DNA of 64,000 nucleotides from Anaerolineae bacterium (GTDB taxonomy: Bacteria > Chloroflexota > Anaerolineae > Promineifilales > Promineifilaceae): assembly GCA_028277515.1 (NCBI GenBank), contig JANQGC010000231.1, forward strand, positions 7,599 through 71,598, written 5' to 3'. Positions 1-8,948 of this stretch are shown here, in pieces. The position numbers and the translations under genes were made by a program. Positions within the stretch are counted from its first letter, which is position 1. Each line of letters begins with the position of its first letter. Under the pieces are notes generated by a model. The model was not told where the DNA came from. It made no database searches and saw nothing but the letters and a program-made list of their open reading frames with translations.

Positions 1-142
1 ACACGTGCCGCTCCTGGCGGCTCAACCATCCTTTGCGTGAAGTGAAGACCTTGGTTAAAGATCTGGTTTCCAGGAGTGGGGCTTGCCTGGCCCCGACTTC
101 GCCATCGGCCGGCCTTGGCAGGGACGGATTGTTATCGTTCAT
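1..142 (-). CDS. Oligopeptide/dipeptide ABC transporter ATP-binding protein (OppF/DppF-like), 5' part only
   Basis: The start codon at 142 overlaps the stop of the upstream ATPase gene (ATGA overlap), and the frame stays open to the window edge, giving 47 residues. After a low-complexity N-terminus of about 22 residues the sequence reads LLETRSLTKVFTSRKGWLS, the usual opening of the second ATPase of Opp/Dpp systems (LLxVxxLxKxF followed by a basic segment). The Walker motifs lie outside the window. It would be the second ATPase subunit, paired at the inner face of the membrane with the neighbouring OppD-like subunit and coupling ATP hydrolysis to import. Translational coupling to that gene is inferred from the overlap. 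The family is clear from order and N-terminus; the substrate is not. Confidence 0.8.
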   Translation of the reverse strand, partial: MNDNNPSLPRPADGEVGARQAPLLETRSLTKVFTSRKGWLSRQERHV

Positions 143-1116
143 GACCCCTCCTCATATAAATGGCAGGCCACCCAATGCCCCTCGCTTTGTAGTTGGATCA
201 AAGGGGGGTCTTTTTCACGGCATATATCCATCACTTCCGGACAGCGGGGGTGAAAAGGACATCCTGGCACCGGGTTCAGTCCATCCGGCACATTACCCTT
301 AATTACCCGCAAAGGGACCCCCTGCTCGGCCGAATCCGGCAACGAAGCCAACAATCCTTGCGTATAAGGATGCTTGGTCTGGTAAAGCACATTTTCGACC
401 GGCCCACTTTCCACGATACGCCCGGCATAAGCCACAGCAACGCGCTCGCAGGTTTCGGCCACAACACCCAGGTCATGGGTGATCAATAGAATGGATAATC
501 CTTCCTTTTGCCGCAGCTCGGAAAGCAGGGAGAGGATTTGCGCCTGGATGGTCACATCCAGGGCTGTTGTCGGTTCGTCAGCGATCAGTAGTTCGGCCCC
601 GCAGGCCAGGGCCATGGCGATCATCACCCGCTGCTTCATGCCCCCGCTCAATTCGTGCGGGTAAGCGGTATAAATTCTTTGTGGATCAGGCAAGCCTACT
701 TCATTGAACATCTGCAACGCGCGTTCTTTGGCGGCCTGTTTGCTGAGATTATGATGCTGCCGGATTTGCCGCGTGATCTGGTTGCCGGCCGTAAAGAGCG
801 GATTGAGCGAAGCGGTGGGATCTTGGAAAATCATGGCGATACGGCCGCCGCGCAGTTGCTGCATATCACTTTCGCTCTTTTGCATGATATCCTCCCCTTT
901 GAAGAGGACGCGCCCGTTTTCAATGCGGCCAGGGGCAGGAACGGCGCGCAGAGCGGCCAGGCCGGTCACCGATTTGCCACAGCCGGATTCGCCCACAAGC
1001 CCAAACATTTCACCGGGGACCACGTGCAGCGACATGCCATTGACCGCATGTACCGTCCCGGCGTATGTGTCAAAGTGTACGTGCAGATCTTCGATGGCTA
1101 ATATGGTGATATCCAT
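139..1116 (-). CDS. Oligopeptide/dipeptide ABC transporter ATP-binding protein (OppD/DppD-like)
   Basis: About 325 residues. Walker A GESGCGKS lies near residue 40, the signature LSGGMKQR near residue 158 and Walker [13 protein letters not shown] near residue 180. The C-terminal oligopeptide-transporter extension contains the CPFHPRCP cysteine cluster typical of OppD/DppD. The start is placed at 1116 ([13 protein letters not shown]) because AGAGGAAG precedes it at good spacing; an upstream ATG in the same frame would run into the permease gene. It follows the OppC-like permease by 16 nt and its stop overlaps the start of the OppF-like gene. The protein energises import at the cytoplasmic face. 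Family and role are secure. The transported substrate can only be guessed from the linked PucR and DUF917 genes. Confidence 0.95.
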   Translation of the reverse strand: MDITILAIEDLHVHFDTYAGTVHAVNGMSLHVVPGEMFGLVGESGCGKSVTGLAALRAVPAPGRIENGRVLFKGEDIMQKSESDMQQLRGGRIAMIFQDPTASLNPLFTAGNQITRQIRQHHNLSKQAAKERALQMFNEVGLPDPQRIYTAYPHELSGGMKQRVMIAMALACGAELLIADEPTTALDVTIQAQILSLLSELRQKEGLSILLITHDLGVVAETCERVAVAYAGRIVESGPVENVLYQTKHPYTQGLLASLPDSAEQGVPLRVIKGNVPDGLNPVPGCPFHPRCPEVMDICREKDPPLIQLQSEGHWVACHLYEEGS

Positions 1117-1132
1117 AATCTTCCTCTGCAAA

Positions 1133-2059
1133 TTAACGTCCGACGTCCACTGCGCGGCGTGTTCGCGGATCGGCGGCATCGCGCACGGCATCGCCCAGCA
1201 AATTGAAAGCCAGCACGACCAGGAAAATGGCTAGGCCGGCCGAACCGGCGAACCAGGGGCGTTCCAAAAAATAGATGCGGCCGACGCTGATCATCGTGCC
1301 CCAATCGGCTGTGGGCGGCTGCACACCCAGGCCGATAAAGCTGATCGCCGCGCCGATCAGGATCGCCGAACCGAGATCCATCGTGGCCTGAACCATGACC
1401 GGCGTCATCACATTGGGCAGCACATGCGAAGTGATAATCTTCCAATTAGGCACGCCGATGCTGCGCGCCGCCTCAATATAATTCCTTTCGCGCAACGAGA
1501 GCGTCTGGGCGCGAACCAGGCGCGCATACCAGGGCCACCAGGTGAAGGAAATGGCGAGCATGGTATTGACGAAGCTCGATCCCAGGGCAGCAGCCAGGGC
1601 AATAGCCAACAACAAAGGCGGGAAGGCCAGGAAGATGTCCGTGATGCGCATCAGCAGATTGTCCAGCCGGCCGCCATAAAAACCGGCGACAGCGCCCAAA
1701 GGCACGCCGATGATCACGGCCAGAAAAACGACCAAAAACCCAATGGCCAGCGAACTACGCCCGCCGAATAAGACACGTGCCAGCACATCCCGCCCCAGAT
1801 AATCCGTGCCTAAAGGGTGCGTCAGGTTGGGCGGGCTGAATTTCTCCAAAATATTGGGATCCCCCAAACCTTGTCCGGCATACGGGGTCAGGAAAGGGGC
1901 AAAAACGGCGCCCAGAATGAAGACCAGCAAAATCACCAGGCTGATCACGGCCAGGGGATCGCGCCGGAAGGCGCGCCACATCAGACTAAACTCGGAAATA
2001 CGCCTGGCTTCCGGGAGATCTTCTACGCTTACTGCCAGGTCGGCAACGGTCGTGGCCAT
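1133..2059 (-). CDS. ABC transporter permease (OppC/DppC-like)
   Basis: 308 residues. An N-terminal cytoplasmic stretch containing FRRDPLAVISL leads into the first membrane helix, which is the standard OppC/DppC layout. A large periplasmic loop with HPLGTDYLGRDVLARV, the family hallmark, follows near residues 80-95. Then come a block of helices and the EAA loop (EAARSIGVPNWKIITSHVLP, near 195-215) that docks to the ATPase. The ATG at 2059 has GGAGGATTTGCAATT before it. It forms the membrane channel together with the OppB-like protein encoded 15 nt upstream. The helices and the EAA loop look complete, with no sign of damage. Confidence 0.95.
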   Translation of the reverse strand: MATTVADLAVSVEDLPEARRISEFSLMWRAFRRDPLAVISLVILLVFILGAVFAPFLTPYAGQGLGDPNILEKFSPPNLTHPLGTDYLGRDVLARVLFGGRSSLAIGFLVVFLAVIIGVPLGAVAGFYGGRLDNLLMRITDIFLAFPPLLLAIALAAALGSSFVNTMLAISFTWWPWYARLVRAQTLSLRERNYIEAARSIGVPNWKIITSHVLPNVMTPVMVQATMDLGSAILIGAAISFIGLGVQPPTADWGTMISVGRIYFLERPWFAGSAGLAIFLVVLAFNLLGDAVRDAADPRTRRAVDVGR

Positions 2060-2074
2060 AATTGCAAATCCTCC

Positions 2075-3097
2075 CTACTGCAAGGTTACCCGCGGGTCGA
2101 TCAAGGCTTGGGCGATATCAAGAAACAGGTTGATGAAAATGTAGAAAACGGTCATGATCAACGTTACGGAGACAATAACCGGGAAATCAACGCTTAAAAC
2201 GGCATTGGTTATATAGGTTCCCAGGCCGGGCCAGGAAAAGATGATTTCGATCAGAATCGCCCCGGTTAAAGAGTACACAAACGCCAAACCTAAGGCATTC
2301 AAGGTAGGCACAATAGCGTTCTTGAGCGCCAGAACAAAAAGAATGGTCCGTTCGTGAATGCCACTGATGCGCGCGGCCATGATGTACTTTTCATTTAATA
2401 CTTCGATCATCGTGGAGCGCGTCATGCGGATCGCCAGCCCGATGGGATAAGTGGCCAGGGCAATAGCGGGCAGGATGATGTGCAAGGAGGCATCTTCAAA
2501 GGCCACCCAGTTGCCGGTGAGCAGGGTGTCGATCAGATACATGCCGGTAATGACTTCAACCGGGTTCGATAAGGAGACCTCTGTAGAGATTCTGGCTCCC
2601 AGGGGCAGGATGCCTAATTGCCGGAAGAAGAGAAACTGCAACAACAGGCCAAGCAAAAAGGCGGGCATGGAAACGCCGGCGATGGAAATAAGGCGGGTCA
2701 AATGGTCTAACCAGCTCCCTTTATTGGCCCCAGAAAGAACGCCCAGAGGGATGCCGATGACCACGGCGATGAACATGCCGGCCAGAACAAGCTCTAATGT
2801 AGCCGGCAAGAAGGTCTGGACATCGGTCAAAATCGGCTGGCGGGTTGTCACTGATGTGCCCAAATCACCCTGCAGGATGCCTGTTATATAGCGCCAATAT
2901 TGGACATATAGCGGCTGGTCTAATCCAAGTTCAATGGTAGCTTTCTCGATTTGTTCGGCCGTCGGGCGGGGGCCGACCCAGGCTGCGGCCGGATCGGAGG
3001 GCACAACACGGGCGATTAAGAAAGTAAAAATTGAGACGCTGATTAAGACAAATACAGCCATCAACAATCGTTTTAGAATATAATCCAGGCGCTGCAT
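2075..3097 (-). CDS. ABC transporter permease (OppB/DppB-like)
   Basis: About 340 residues beginning MQRLDYILKRLLMAVFVL, the usual OppB/DppB first helix. The N-terminal domain carries VPSDPAAAWVGPRPT and a YVQYWRYITGILQGDLGTS stretch typical of the family. The EAA-like loop (NEKYIMAARISGIHERTILF) is near residue 235. The start is set at 3097, two bases after the stop of the nitroreductase gene and behind AAGGACAATAATC; the longer frame would overlap that gene. It pairs with the OppC-like protein as the second transmembrane subunit. Its tight packing behind the nitroreductase and DUF6092-like genes argues that these enzymes act on the imported compound, which is an inference from gene order only. 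Confidence 0.94.
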   Translation of the reverse strand: MQRLDYILKRLLMAVFVLISVSIFTFLIARVVPSDPAAAWVGPRPTAEQIEKATIELGLDQPLYVQYWRYITGILQGDLGTSVTTRQPILTDVQTFLPATLELVLAGMFIAVVIGIPLGVLSGANKGSWLDHLTRLISIAGVSMPAFLLGLLLQFLFFRQLGILPLGARISTEVSLSNPVEVITGMYLIDTLLTGNWVAFEDASLHIILPAIALATYPIGLAIRMTRSTMIEVLNEKYIMAARISGIHERTILFVLALKNAIVPTLNALGLAFVYSLTGAILIEIIFSWPGLGTYITNAVLSVDFPVIVSVTLIMTVFYIFINLFLDIAQALIDPRVTLQ

Positions 3098-3099
3098 GA

Positions 3100-3663
3100 T
3101 TATTGTCCTTGTTTTTCCCCAAATCGTTCCCAATCGGTCAAGCTTTGCCAGGTCACTTTTTTCTTTTTGCCGCGTACACTGCTCTGCATCGGCAGTTGTT
3201 TCTTGGGTGCAGCATAGCCCAGGGTGACCATTAAGGCGGGTTCCAGGTTGGCCGGCATGTTGAGAATGACGCGCACGGCCGTGCGGGAAAATGAAGTGAC
3301 CGGACCCGATCCCACGCCCAGGGAATGGGCGGCCAACATCATTGTTTGCATCAACGAACCGAGGTCAATATAAGGAGCTTTATCCATATCGGAGAAATTT
3401 TCAGCCTGCACCGCGTCCCAGTCGATACACAGCAGGATAATAGCTTGTGGCTTTTGGAACATACCGGGCGAAACCATGCGCAGCAGCTGTATTAATAGAG
3501 GGTCATGAACCGCCACAAAGCGGTGTACGCGTTGGTTGCCTCCGACAGGCGCCCAGCGCCCGGCTTCCAGAATCTTTTCCAACTTCTCACGCTCGACGGG
3601 CTGATCGGTCATATTGCGAATGACACGCCGAGTTTTGATGACATCCAGTGTATGTGTGCTCAT
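3100..3663 (-). CDS. Nitroreductase family protein (FMN-dependent)
   Basis: About 187 residues. The N-terminus TLDVIKTRRVIRNM is the classic nitroreductase R-x-x-R segment that contacts FMN phosphate. It is followed by EKILEAGRWAPVGGNQ, the second FMN-binding stretch. DLGSLMQTMMLAAHSLGVG near residue 110 and the C-terminal LGYAAPKK motif also fit. Such proteins use FMN and NAD(P)H to reduce nitro, quinone or other electron-poor groups. The start at 3663 gives an ATGA overlap with the preceding DUF6092-like gene, so the two are probably translationally coupled. A longer frame starting at 3720 would overlap that gene fully and is rejected. Its substrate is unknown; the operon suggests a role in the pathway served by the ABC importer. 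Confidence 0.9.
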   Translation of the reverse strand: MSTHTLDVIKTRRVIRNMTDQPVEREKLEKILEAGRWAPVGGNQRVHRFVAVHDPLLIQLLRMVSPGMFQKPQAIILLCIDWDAVQAENFSDMDKAPYIDLGSLMQTMMLAAHSLGVGSGPVTSFSRTAVRVILNMPANLEPALMVTLGYAAPKKQLPMQSSVRGKKKKVTWQSLTDWERFGEKQGQ

Positions 3664-3983
3664 GAAAACCTCTCTTCCAGACCGTTTTGCTCCACCCAAT
3701 ATTGGGCGACCATGGCGCATAAGTGATCCAATGCGCTGACAAAAGCCTCTTTATCATTCATGATAATATGCGCCTGCTCGGTTTTATCGACGCTGGCAGC
3801 CAGCAGATGCTGCGCATCAGGCGAGACACGCTCGGATACAAAATCGCGAATCATTTCCGCAGCGGTTAGAAAGCGCATGGATGCATAATGATGAGGATCT
3901 TCTAACTGTGTACGGGCGCAAACCAGGAAAAAAGTAAACAATTCCATAACCTGGTCTTCAGTACGCACCATCTTTTCGGCCAT
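3660..3983 (-). CDS. Small DUF6092-like protein
   Basis: 107 residues, mostly helical, with no signal peptide or membrane segment. From memory it resembles the DUF6092 family, small helical proteins found beside DUF917 and nitroreductase genes; this assignment was not checked against a profile. Visible features are an aromatic-rich N-terminal helix (VMELFTFFLVCARTQL), an HHYASMRFLTAAEMI segment near residue 32 with paired His, and a second helical half ending AQYWVEQNGLEERFS. A good AAGGAG lies 8 nt before the ATG. The gene opens the nitroreductase and transporter part of the cassette and overlaps the nitroreductase gene by 4 nt. Function unknown. Confidence 0.8.
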   Translation of the reverse strand: MAEKMVRTEDQVMELFTFFLVCARTQLEDPHHYASMRFLTAAEMIRDFVSERVSPDAQHLLAASVDKTEQAHIIMNDKEAFVSALDHLCAMVAQYWVEQNGLEERFS

Positions 3984-4027
3984 TAACTCTTCTCCTTAAT
4001 AAGTGGTTTGTTCGCTAAATCCTTTAT

Positions 4028-4116
4028 AAATGCCAGGCACTTTTTTTGCTGTATAACCTCAAGAAGGTAGGTTGAAGTGCCGGGCATTTTTCTTATGGCC
4101 AAAGTGACTGTCACAT
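4028..4116. repeat. Intergenic palindromic cluster between the DUF6092-like and solute-binding-protein genes
   Basis: The spacer holds AATGCCAGGCACTT and, about 30 nt further on, its near reverse complement AAGTGCCGGGCATT. GTGACTGTCAC follows at 4104-4114. The two words recur in other spacers of the window (6.9, 13.3, 16.5 and 36.1-36.2 kb). The pair could fold into one long hairpin on either strand and could end or attenuate the solute-binding-protein transcript before the downstream genes. That role is inferred. Confidence 0.6.
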
Positions 4117-4130
4117 TCCTTAAATGCTGG

Positions 4131-5780
4131 CTATTTGCTGAGATCGTAGACGAACACCACGTGGGGATAAGCGGGATTATCCGTAAAGCCCTGCAGCTCA
4201 ACCCGGCCCAGGTGGGTGTTGGCTACGTCGTAGAAGAACATGGCTACCGCATCCTCGACCAATATTTCCTGGGCGTCGATGAATAATTGCGTGGCCTGCT
4301 CACGATCGCTGCCAGTAATGGAATCGGCCGTATCGATCAACTCGTCAAACTCCGGGTTATTGTAGTAGCCCAGGTTGAACAGCGTTTCCTCCTCGGAACG
4401 GAACATGCCGTACAGCCAGCTAATGGGCGAGACAAAATCCGGCCACCAGTACATGGCAAAAATATCCTGCGCATTTTGCGGATCGGACTTGCCCAGATCC
4501 CATTGCGCCTCCCAGGTCATGGGTTGCACTTCCAGGTTGATACCCAGTTTGGCCAGTTCCGCCTTCCACAGTTCGCCAACCTGTTGTTCATCCAGGTCCC
4601 CGGTGGCGTAAGTGTAAAGCAGGTCGAATCCACCATCAGGATAACCCGCTTCAGCCAGCAGTTCAGCCGCCTTTTCCAGATCGTAGCTATACTGTTTTAA
4701 ATCCGAACTGTGCGCCCACAAGCCGGCCGGGATTGGGCCATAAGCCTGGGTGGCCCGTTGGCCCATGACACCCTCAATAAACTGCTGATAGGGGAAAGCA
4801 TAGGAGATGGCCTGTCTGACCAGTGGATCATCCAGAGGTGGTTTCCGGGTGTTCAGCAAACCCAGCAGGTTTTGGAAGCCGGGGTTAATATAGACCACCA
4901 CATCCTCACGGGCATCAAGCGCTTCCAGGTTATCGGCCGGAATATCATAGGTAAAGTCGGCCGTGCCCGCTTCCATCATCTGCTGCCGCACCACCGGGTC
5001 TTCGACAATTTGGAAGACGGCTGTGTCAAACTGCTCATCCGACCAATCACCCCAATAATCTTCATTGCGGCTCATGACGATGCGTGACCCCCGTTCGTAA
5101 CTATCAATGGTATAAGGACCCGTCCCGGCGCAGTTACCTTCATTGAACCATTCGTGCCCCAGTTCCGTATATGCCTGGGGGCTGTAGATCCAGGCGGCAT
5201 AGCCGGCGGAAGCAATCAAATCCAGGGGAGCCGGATAGCTCAAATTAAATTTGACGGTGTACTCATCAACGACTTCAATGGACTCCACCGGCGCCCAAAT
5301 ATAAGAAGCGCCTGCGCCGAGTTCAATCGTGTTGTCGATAGCTGCTTTGACTGCTTCGGCATTGAATGGTTCGCCATCATGGAAAGTAATTCCTTGGCGC
5401 AGATTAAAGGTCCACTCGGTGCTATCCTCGTTGGTCTCCCAGCTTGTGGCCAGTTTAGGGCTGAGTACATCACTGCTGCCCGGTGGATTATAGAATGTCA
5501 GGGTTTCATAACAGTTAGCCATGATCGCTAAATCGTTGGAAAAACTGCTGGCCGGATTTAAGTCCGGGAAAGTGGTTGGATGGGCATAAATAAACACATT
5601 TTCTCCGGCAGTTTCTTCCTCCGCGGGCGCGCTTTCTTCTTCAGGCGCGGCTTCTTCCTCCGCTGCCGGCGCAGACTCTTCTTCAACAGGCGCCTGGCTG
5701 CCACCACAGGCAGCCATAAACAGCGCGATTAACAACAGGGTAACAATCATCAAGAACCAATTTTGTCTCTTATTCATCAT
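4131..5780 (-). CDS. Extracellular solute-binding protein family 5, lipoprotein
   Basis: 549 residues. A lipoprotein signal peptide ends LIALFMAACGGS, so Cys25 is the predicted lipidation site. An Ala/Glu-rich linker to about residue 60 would hold the domain off the membrane. The mature part matches family 5 (Opp/Dpp) binding proteins: LATSWETNEDSTEWTFNLR with GITFHDGEPFNAEAV near residues 110-140, then GTGPYTIDSYERGSRIVMSR near 220. It delivers ligand to the permeases encoded downstream. Two ATGs are in tandem; GGAG is 3 nt before the first and 6 nt before the second (5777), so the second may be used. It lies between the DUF917 gene and the rest of the transporter. The substrate is unknown. 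Confidence 0.94.
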   Translation of the reverse strand: MMNKRQNWFLMIVTLLLIALFMAACGGSQAPVEEESAPAAEEEAAPEEESAPAEEETAGENVFIYAHPTTFPDLNPASSFSNDLAIMANCYETLTFYNPPGSSDVLSPKLATSWETNEDSTEWTFNLRQGITFHDGEPFNAEAVKAAIDNTIELGAGASYIWAPVESIEVVDEYTVKFNLSYPAPLDLIASAGYAAWIYSPQAYTELGHEWFNEGNCAGTGPYTIDSYERGSRIVMSRNEDYWGDWSDEQFDTAVFQIVEDPVVRQQMMEAGTADFTYDIPADNLEALDAREDVVVYINPGFQNLLGLLNTRKPPLDDPLVRQAISYAFPYQQFIEGVMGQRATQAYGPIPAGLWAHSSDLKQYSYDLEKAAELLAEAGYPDGGFDLLYTYATGDLDEQQVGELWKAELAKLGINLEVQPMTWEAQWDLGKSDPQNAQDIFAMYWWPDFVSPISWLYGMFRSEEETLFNLGYYNNPEFDELIDTADSITGSDREQATQLFIDAQEILVEDAVAMFFYDVANTHLGRVELQGFTDNPAYPHVVFVYDLSK

Positions 5781-5822
5781 CTGCTCCTTTCCTTTTACAA
5801 AAGATTTTTAGAATTGTGTTAC

Positions 5823-6827
5823 CTATTCTTGCTCACGATAAGGTACCGTCATCACGTACAAATCCTGTCCCATAAACACCTCCTCACCGGTGATGGGCGT
5901 TCCACGAATGCCCAGGGTGCTAATTAAGTCAGGAAATGCGGCCGCTGGTTGGCCATTAACCCTTAATTCTCGATAGCGATGGCTGTAGATTAATTGCAGA
6001 TGCCGGTTATCAACATCGCGCAGATCGATCTGGCCGTAGGCAGACCGGCTCTGACCATGCCAGCGCATCCCTGTGACCGTCGCGAAGGTAGAAAACTGCC
6101 ACGAAAACAGTTCTTGCAAGGCAGCGACCGTCGCTTCCCCATCCAGTTCATTGACGGAGAGCATGACCTGGCCGACCTGCAAGGTGTGACTGATCTGCGA
6201 AAGCTGCATCCCCTCCTGCGAGTTCCTTGGCGGCAAGGGGCCGGCTGCGGCCACATAACTTTCCTTTTCGGAAAGCGGCACTTGGCATAATAAGCGTTGC
6301 AACTCGGCCGGATATCCTTCCAGGAGATGCTCCTGACCCGTACCATTCCGGCCAACCAGGCTGAGAATAAAAGAATCCTGGGGAGCCAATTCCTGCCAAT
6401 GGGCGATGAGATTACGCAAGGAGACGGGATGGTGGGTCGCCGCAATGCCGCAATTTAATAGTGGCACACCCAAAAATCCGCCTAATTCCCAACCGATGAT
6501 GCTGTCAACGGCGCCCAGCCCCCCATTCATCAGCGCCTGCACCTCCATCCCTAAAGCGTCTTGCAGCATTTGTATAGCGCGGTGGGCCTGGTAAGGTCGG
6601 ATCGTTTGAGTGTCCGTTCCTGAGCTATGGACGGGCATGATGGCGGCGACAAGCGCCGGCTCAGGTAAGGAAGCTAACTGGTTGATACCTGCCGCATTTT
6701 GATTGATAGCCTGTTCACCCAGGTATAGACCATCTTCCAGCTTGCCGCCGCCGCCACATCCCAAAACGGCACCGCCGAGGACGGCCGCTTCCATCGTCAG
6801 CGCATCTAAGCCGCTTTTCAGGTGCAT
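5823..6827 (-). CDS. DUF917 (S-methyl-thiohydantoin desulfurase-like) family protein
   Basis: 334 residues. The N-terminal GGAVLGCGGGGKLEDG glycine-rich loop and the ALMNGGLGAVDSIIGWELGGFLG segment near residues 95-120 are typical of DUF917. The family is usually found beside hydantoin or amino-acid catabolic enzymes and PucR regulators. No signal peptide is present, so it is cytosolic. The ATG is preceded by TGGAGTGAACC. It is the first gene after pucR on the same strand and lies 42 nt before the solute-binding lipoprotein gene. The neighbourhood suggests that it handles the compound imported by the ABC system. The protein is somewhat shorter than many DUF917 members as I recall them (about 350-370 residues). 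The exact reaction cannot be read from the sequence. Confidence 0.85.
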   Translation of the reverse strand: MHLKSGLDALTMEAAVLGGAVLGCGGGGKLEDGLYLGEQAINQNAAGINQLASLPEPALVAAIMPVHSSGTDTQTIRPYQAHRAIQMLQDALGMEVQALMNGGLGAVDSIIGWELGGFLGVPLLNCGIAATHHPVSLRNLIAHWQELAPQDSFILSLVGRNGTGQEHLLEGYPAELQRLLCQVPLSEKESYVAAAGPLPPRNSQEGMQLSQISHTLQVGQVMLSVNELDGEATVAALQELFSWQFSTFATVTGMRWHGQSRSAYGQIDLRDVDNRHLQLIYSHRYRELRVNGQPAAAFPDLISTLGIRGTPITGEEVFMGQDLYVMTVPYREQE

Positions 6828-6898
6828 GGTTCACTCCAGATTTCTTAATAAGTGACAGGTACTTTACACCCTTTGTTGTCGCTCAAATAATGAGCAAA

Positions 6899-7078
6899 GT
6901 GACTGTCACCTGACTTAAACAAACCACTATATTTAAGTTTAAATGATCTGATTTTTGCCGTCTATGGGGAACAGAGATGAAATAGAGAGCGCCTATTTAT
7001 CCCGATTGGATAAATGAACGAAAGTAACCGCGAAATCCATTTCGCGTCCCTCTGGCGAGGATATGAATCCTCGGTTAC
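6899..7078. repeat. Intergenic repeats in the pucR-DUF917 spacer (6828-7097)
   Basis: GTGACTGTCAC lies at 6899-6909. A 55-bp element at 7024-7078 begins GTAACCG and ends CGGTTAC. Inside it, CGCGAAAT pairs with ATTTCGCG and CGAGGAT pairs with ATCCTCG, giving a closing stem around two hairpins. An inverted copy sits at 8949-9003, so the pucR gene is bracketed by the two copies. Nothing else is recognisable in this 270-bp spacer. Confidence 0.75.
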
Positions 7079-7097
7079 GTTTAACCATAAATGGCTG

Positions 7098-8759
7098 CTA
7101 AGCAGTTGGTTCGGAATGAGCCAACCGGAGACGCAGCAGCTTGGTTGCCAGGTAATAGGCCAGTTGGCGCTCGCCGGCAAAGGGGTCGATGCCCAGGATT
7201 TCCTCGATACGGCGCAGGCGGTATTTCAATGTTTTGGGATGCACGAATAAGCGCGTCGCTGCCTGTTGGTTGACCTGGTTGGCGTCAAAGTAAAACTCTA
7301 ATGTTTTTACCAGTTCCGTGTCATTCCTTTGATCGTAGGTAATCAGCCGGCCTAAGGTCTGATCCAGCCAATGGCTGACTTCTGCCTGGTCCGCAAACCG
7401 CCTGAATAAGACGTAGTGGCCTACATCTTCATACCATACAATGGGCGGTTTATGTGACAGGCGGGTGATGACATCCAGGGCGGCCGTCGCTTCCTGGTAA
7501 CTGGCACGTAGCCCGGACACGTGCTCATAAAAACTGCCGATAGCAATAGAGATAGATAATTCATCCAACGTTTCCGGCACGCCGGCGCAGATGATTTCGG
7601 CCAGGGAATGAGTGGCTCTTTGGGCCTGGGTCAAGGGCATCTCCGCCGCAAAATGAGGCATGACCACTACGCTGTCGCTCCTCTCCACGACGATTGCCAG
7701 AGGATTCTCGCTCTGCACAACCCGCAAAACCCCTTGCAAAAATCTTCTTTTAATCTGTTGGAAGTGCTCTTCGCTCTGGTCGATATGGCGTAAATAATAT
7801 GCTTCAAACTGATTCAGGTCGACGACCATAACCACCCGTTTGTTAATCAAATCCCAACCCAGCGAACGGCCGCGTGCCAGGAGCGCATCAACAGAATGGT
7901 ATTCACCGGCCAACATGTCATCCAGGAAGTCCCGCTTGAGTCGTCGTTCAGTTTCTAATACGGCCCGCCGCTTAGCCAATTCCAGGGAAGCCACGATTGC
8001 CGCTTGTTCGATAGCCGTCAGATCGAGCGGATTGGCCGCCTTCTGCGCATCCCAGACTAGCAGAAACCCCTCCATCTGTCCTTGTTCACCAGATACCAGG
8101 GGGGTCAGCCAGCAGCCGCTTTCTTTGTGCCAGGCCAATCTCGAACTGGCCGAATGCATGATCTCGCGCAGGAATTTTTTACTTTTAATTTGGTCTTCGG
8201 TCTCTTGTGAAAACGATTGGCCGGCCAAAACTTCCCCCCAGGTGGAGATGATGCCCACCGGCCGTTTGATGAGTTCCTGTAGCGCATCCACAACAGCCGG
8301 CAGGCCATCTCCACTCAAAATGAGGCCTGTCAACCGGTTGTGGATCTCCTGTGAACGTTGCAGTAGAAACGACTTCTCCTGCGAAATCGCCTGAATAAGC
8401 GGGGTAATGATCTCCGGATAAGCGACCTCTTCCTCAATTTCAATCAGCGGCAAATCCACAGCTTCCGCGGCCTGGATGACCCGCGGGTCCAGGGCATCCT
8501 GCACACCTTTCTGAAATACCAGGGCCGTGCATCCATTCTTGTTCAGGCCGATGATATTTTCAATTTGCATTTGTACGTTATTGCTTAGCGCGTAGAAACT
8601 GGTCAGGAATAATTGATCTTTCGTTTCCCAGTTCGGCTCCCAGGGGGCTTCCAAAATATTGACATCTTGAATGACCCGGTTCAGCCCGCGACTTCCGGCG
8701 AGTAAGCGCCCCTTCCGTAAACCGCCGATATTCAAAGCCTGCCTGACAGTAATTGACAT
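7098..8759 (-). CDS. PucR family transcriptional regulator
   Basis: 553 residues. Residues 1-125 are the PucR N-terminal sensor-like domain (MSITVRQAL, then LLAGSRGLNRVIQDVNILEA and DQLFLTSFYAL). The middle (about 270-450) fits the CdaR GGDEF-like region. The C-terminus (about 485-545) is the PucR helix-turn-helix: LVKTLEFYFDANQVNQQAAT, then LFVHPKTLKYRLRRIEEILG. The family usually controls purine, hydantoin or other nitrogen-compound catabolism in response to ligand. It heads the DUF917, solute-binding-protein and transporter cassette on the same strand and is presumably its regulator. No strong ribosome binding site is visible before the ATG. The ligand is unknown. Confidence 0.93.
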   Translation of the reverse strand: MSITVRQALNIGGLRKGRLLAGSRGLNRVIQDVNILEAPWEPNWETKDQLFLTSFYALSNNVQMQIENIIGLNKNGCTALVFQKGVQDALDPRVIQAAEAVDLPLIEIEEEVAYPEIITPLIQAISQEKSFLLQRSQEIHNRLTGLILSGDGLPAVVDALQELIKRPVGIISTWGEVLAGQSFSQETEDQIKSKKFLREIMHSASSRLAWHKESGCWLTPLVSGEQGQMEGFLLVWDAQKAANPLDLTAIEQAAIVASLELAKRRAVLETERRLKRDFLDDMLAGEYHSVDALLARGRSLGWDLINKRVVMVVDLNQFEAYYLRHIDQSEEHFQQIKRRFLQGVLRVVQSENPLAIVVERSDSVVVMPHFAAEMPLTQAQRATHSLAEIICAGVPETLDELSISIAIGSFYEHVSGLRASYQEATAALDVITRLSHKPPIVWYEDVGHYVLFRRFADQAEVSHWLDQTLGRLITYDQRNDTELVKTLEFYFDANQVNQQAATRLFVHPKTLKYRLRRIEEILGIDPFAGERQLAYYLATKLLRLRLAHSEPTA

Positions 8760-8788
8760 AATGGTTTTTTTGAACTTACTAATACATT

Positions 8789-8917
8789 GTAGCGTGAGCT
8801 TTCCAGCTTGCGCTGAAACAACCCTTCAATGAACTCAGGACAGGCCTGGAAAGGTTGTTCTACGGTAGCGCGAGCTTTCTAGCTTGCGCATGAAACAACC
8901 TGGAAAGTTTGTTCTAC
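8789..8917. repeat. Tandem pair of GTAG/CTAC-bounded hairpin elements
   Basis: Two copies lie head to tail at 8789-8863 and 8865-8917. Each starts GTAGCG and ends TTCTAC. Each contains a first hairpin GCGAGCTTTCTAGCTTGCGC (or a close variant) and a second hairpin built from AACAACC and GGTTGTT. Related copies occur at 13254-13306 (inverted) and 41651-41704. They occupy the space upstream of pucR and the ppdK promoter region. Confidence 0.75.
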
Positions 8918-8948
8918 AGTAGGGCATTTATTGAACTAAACTGTAAAC

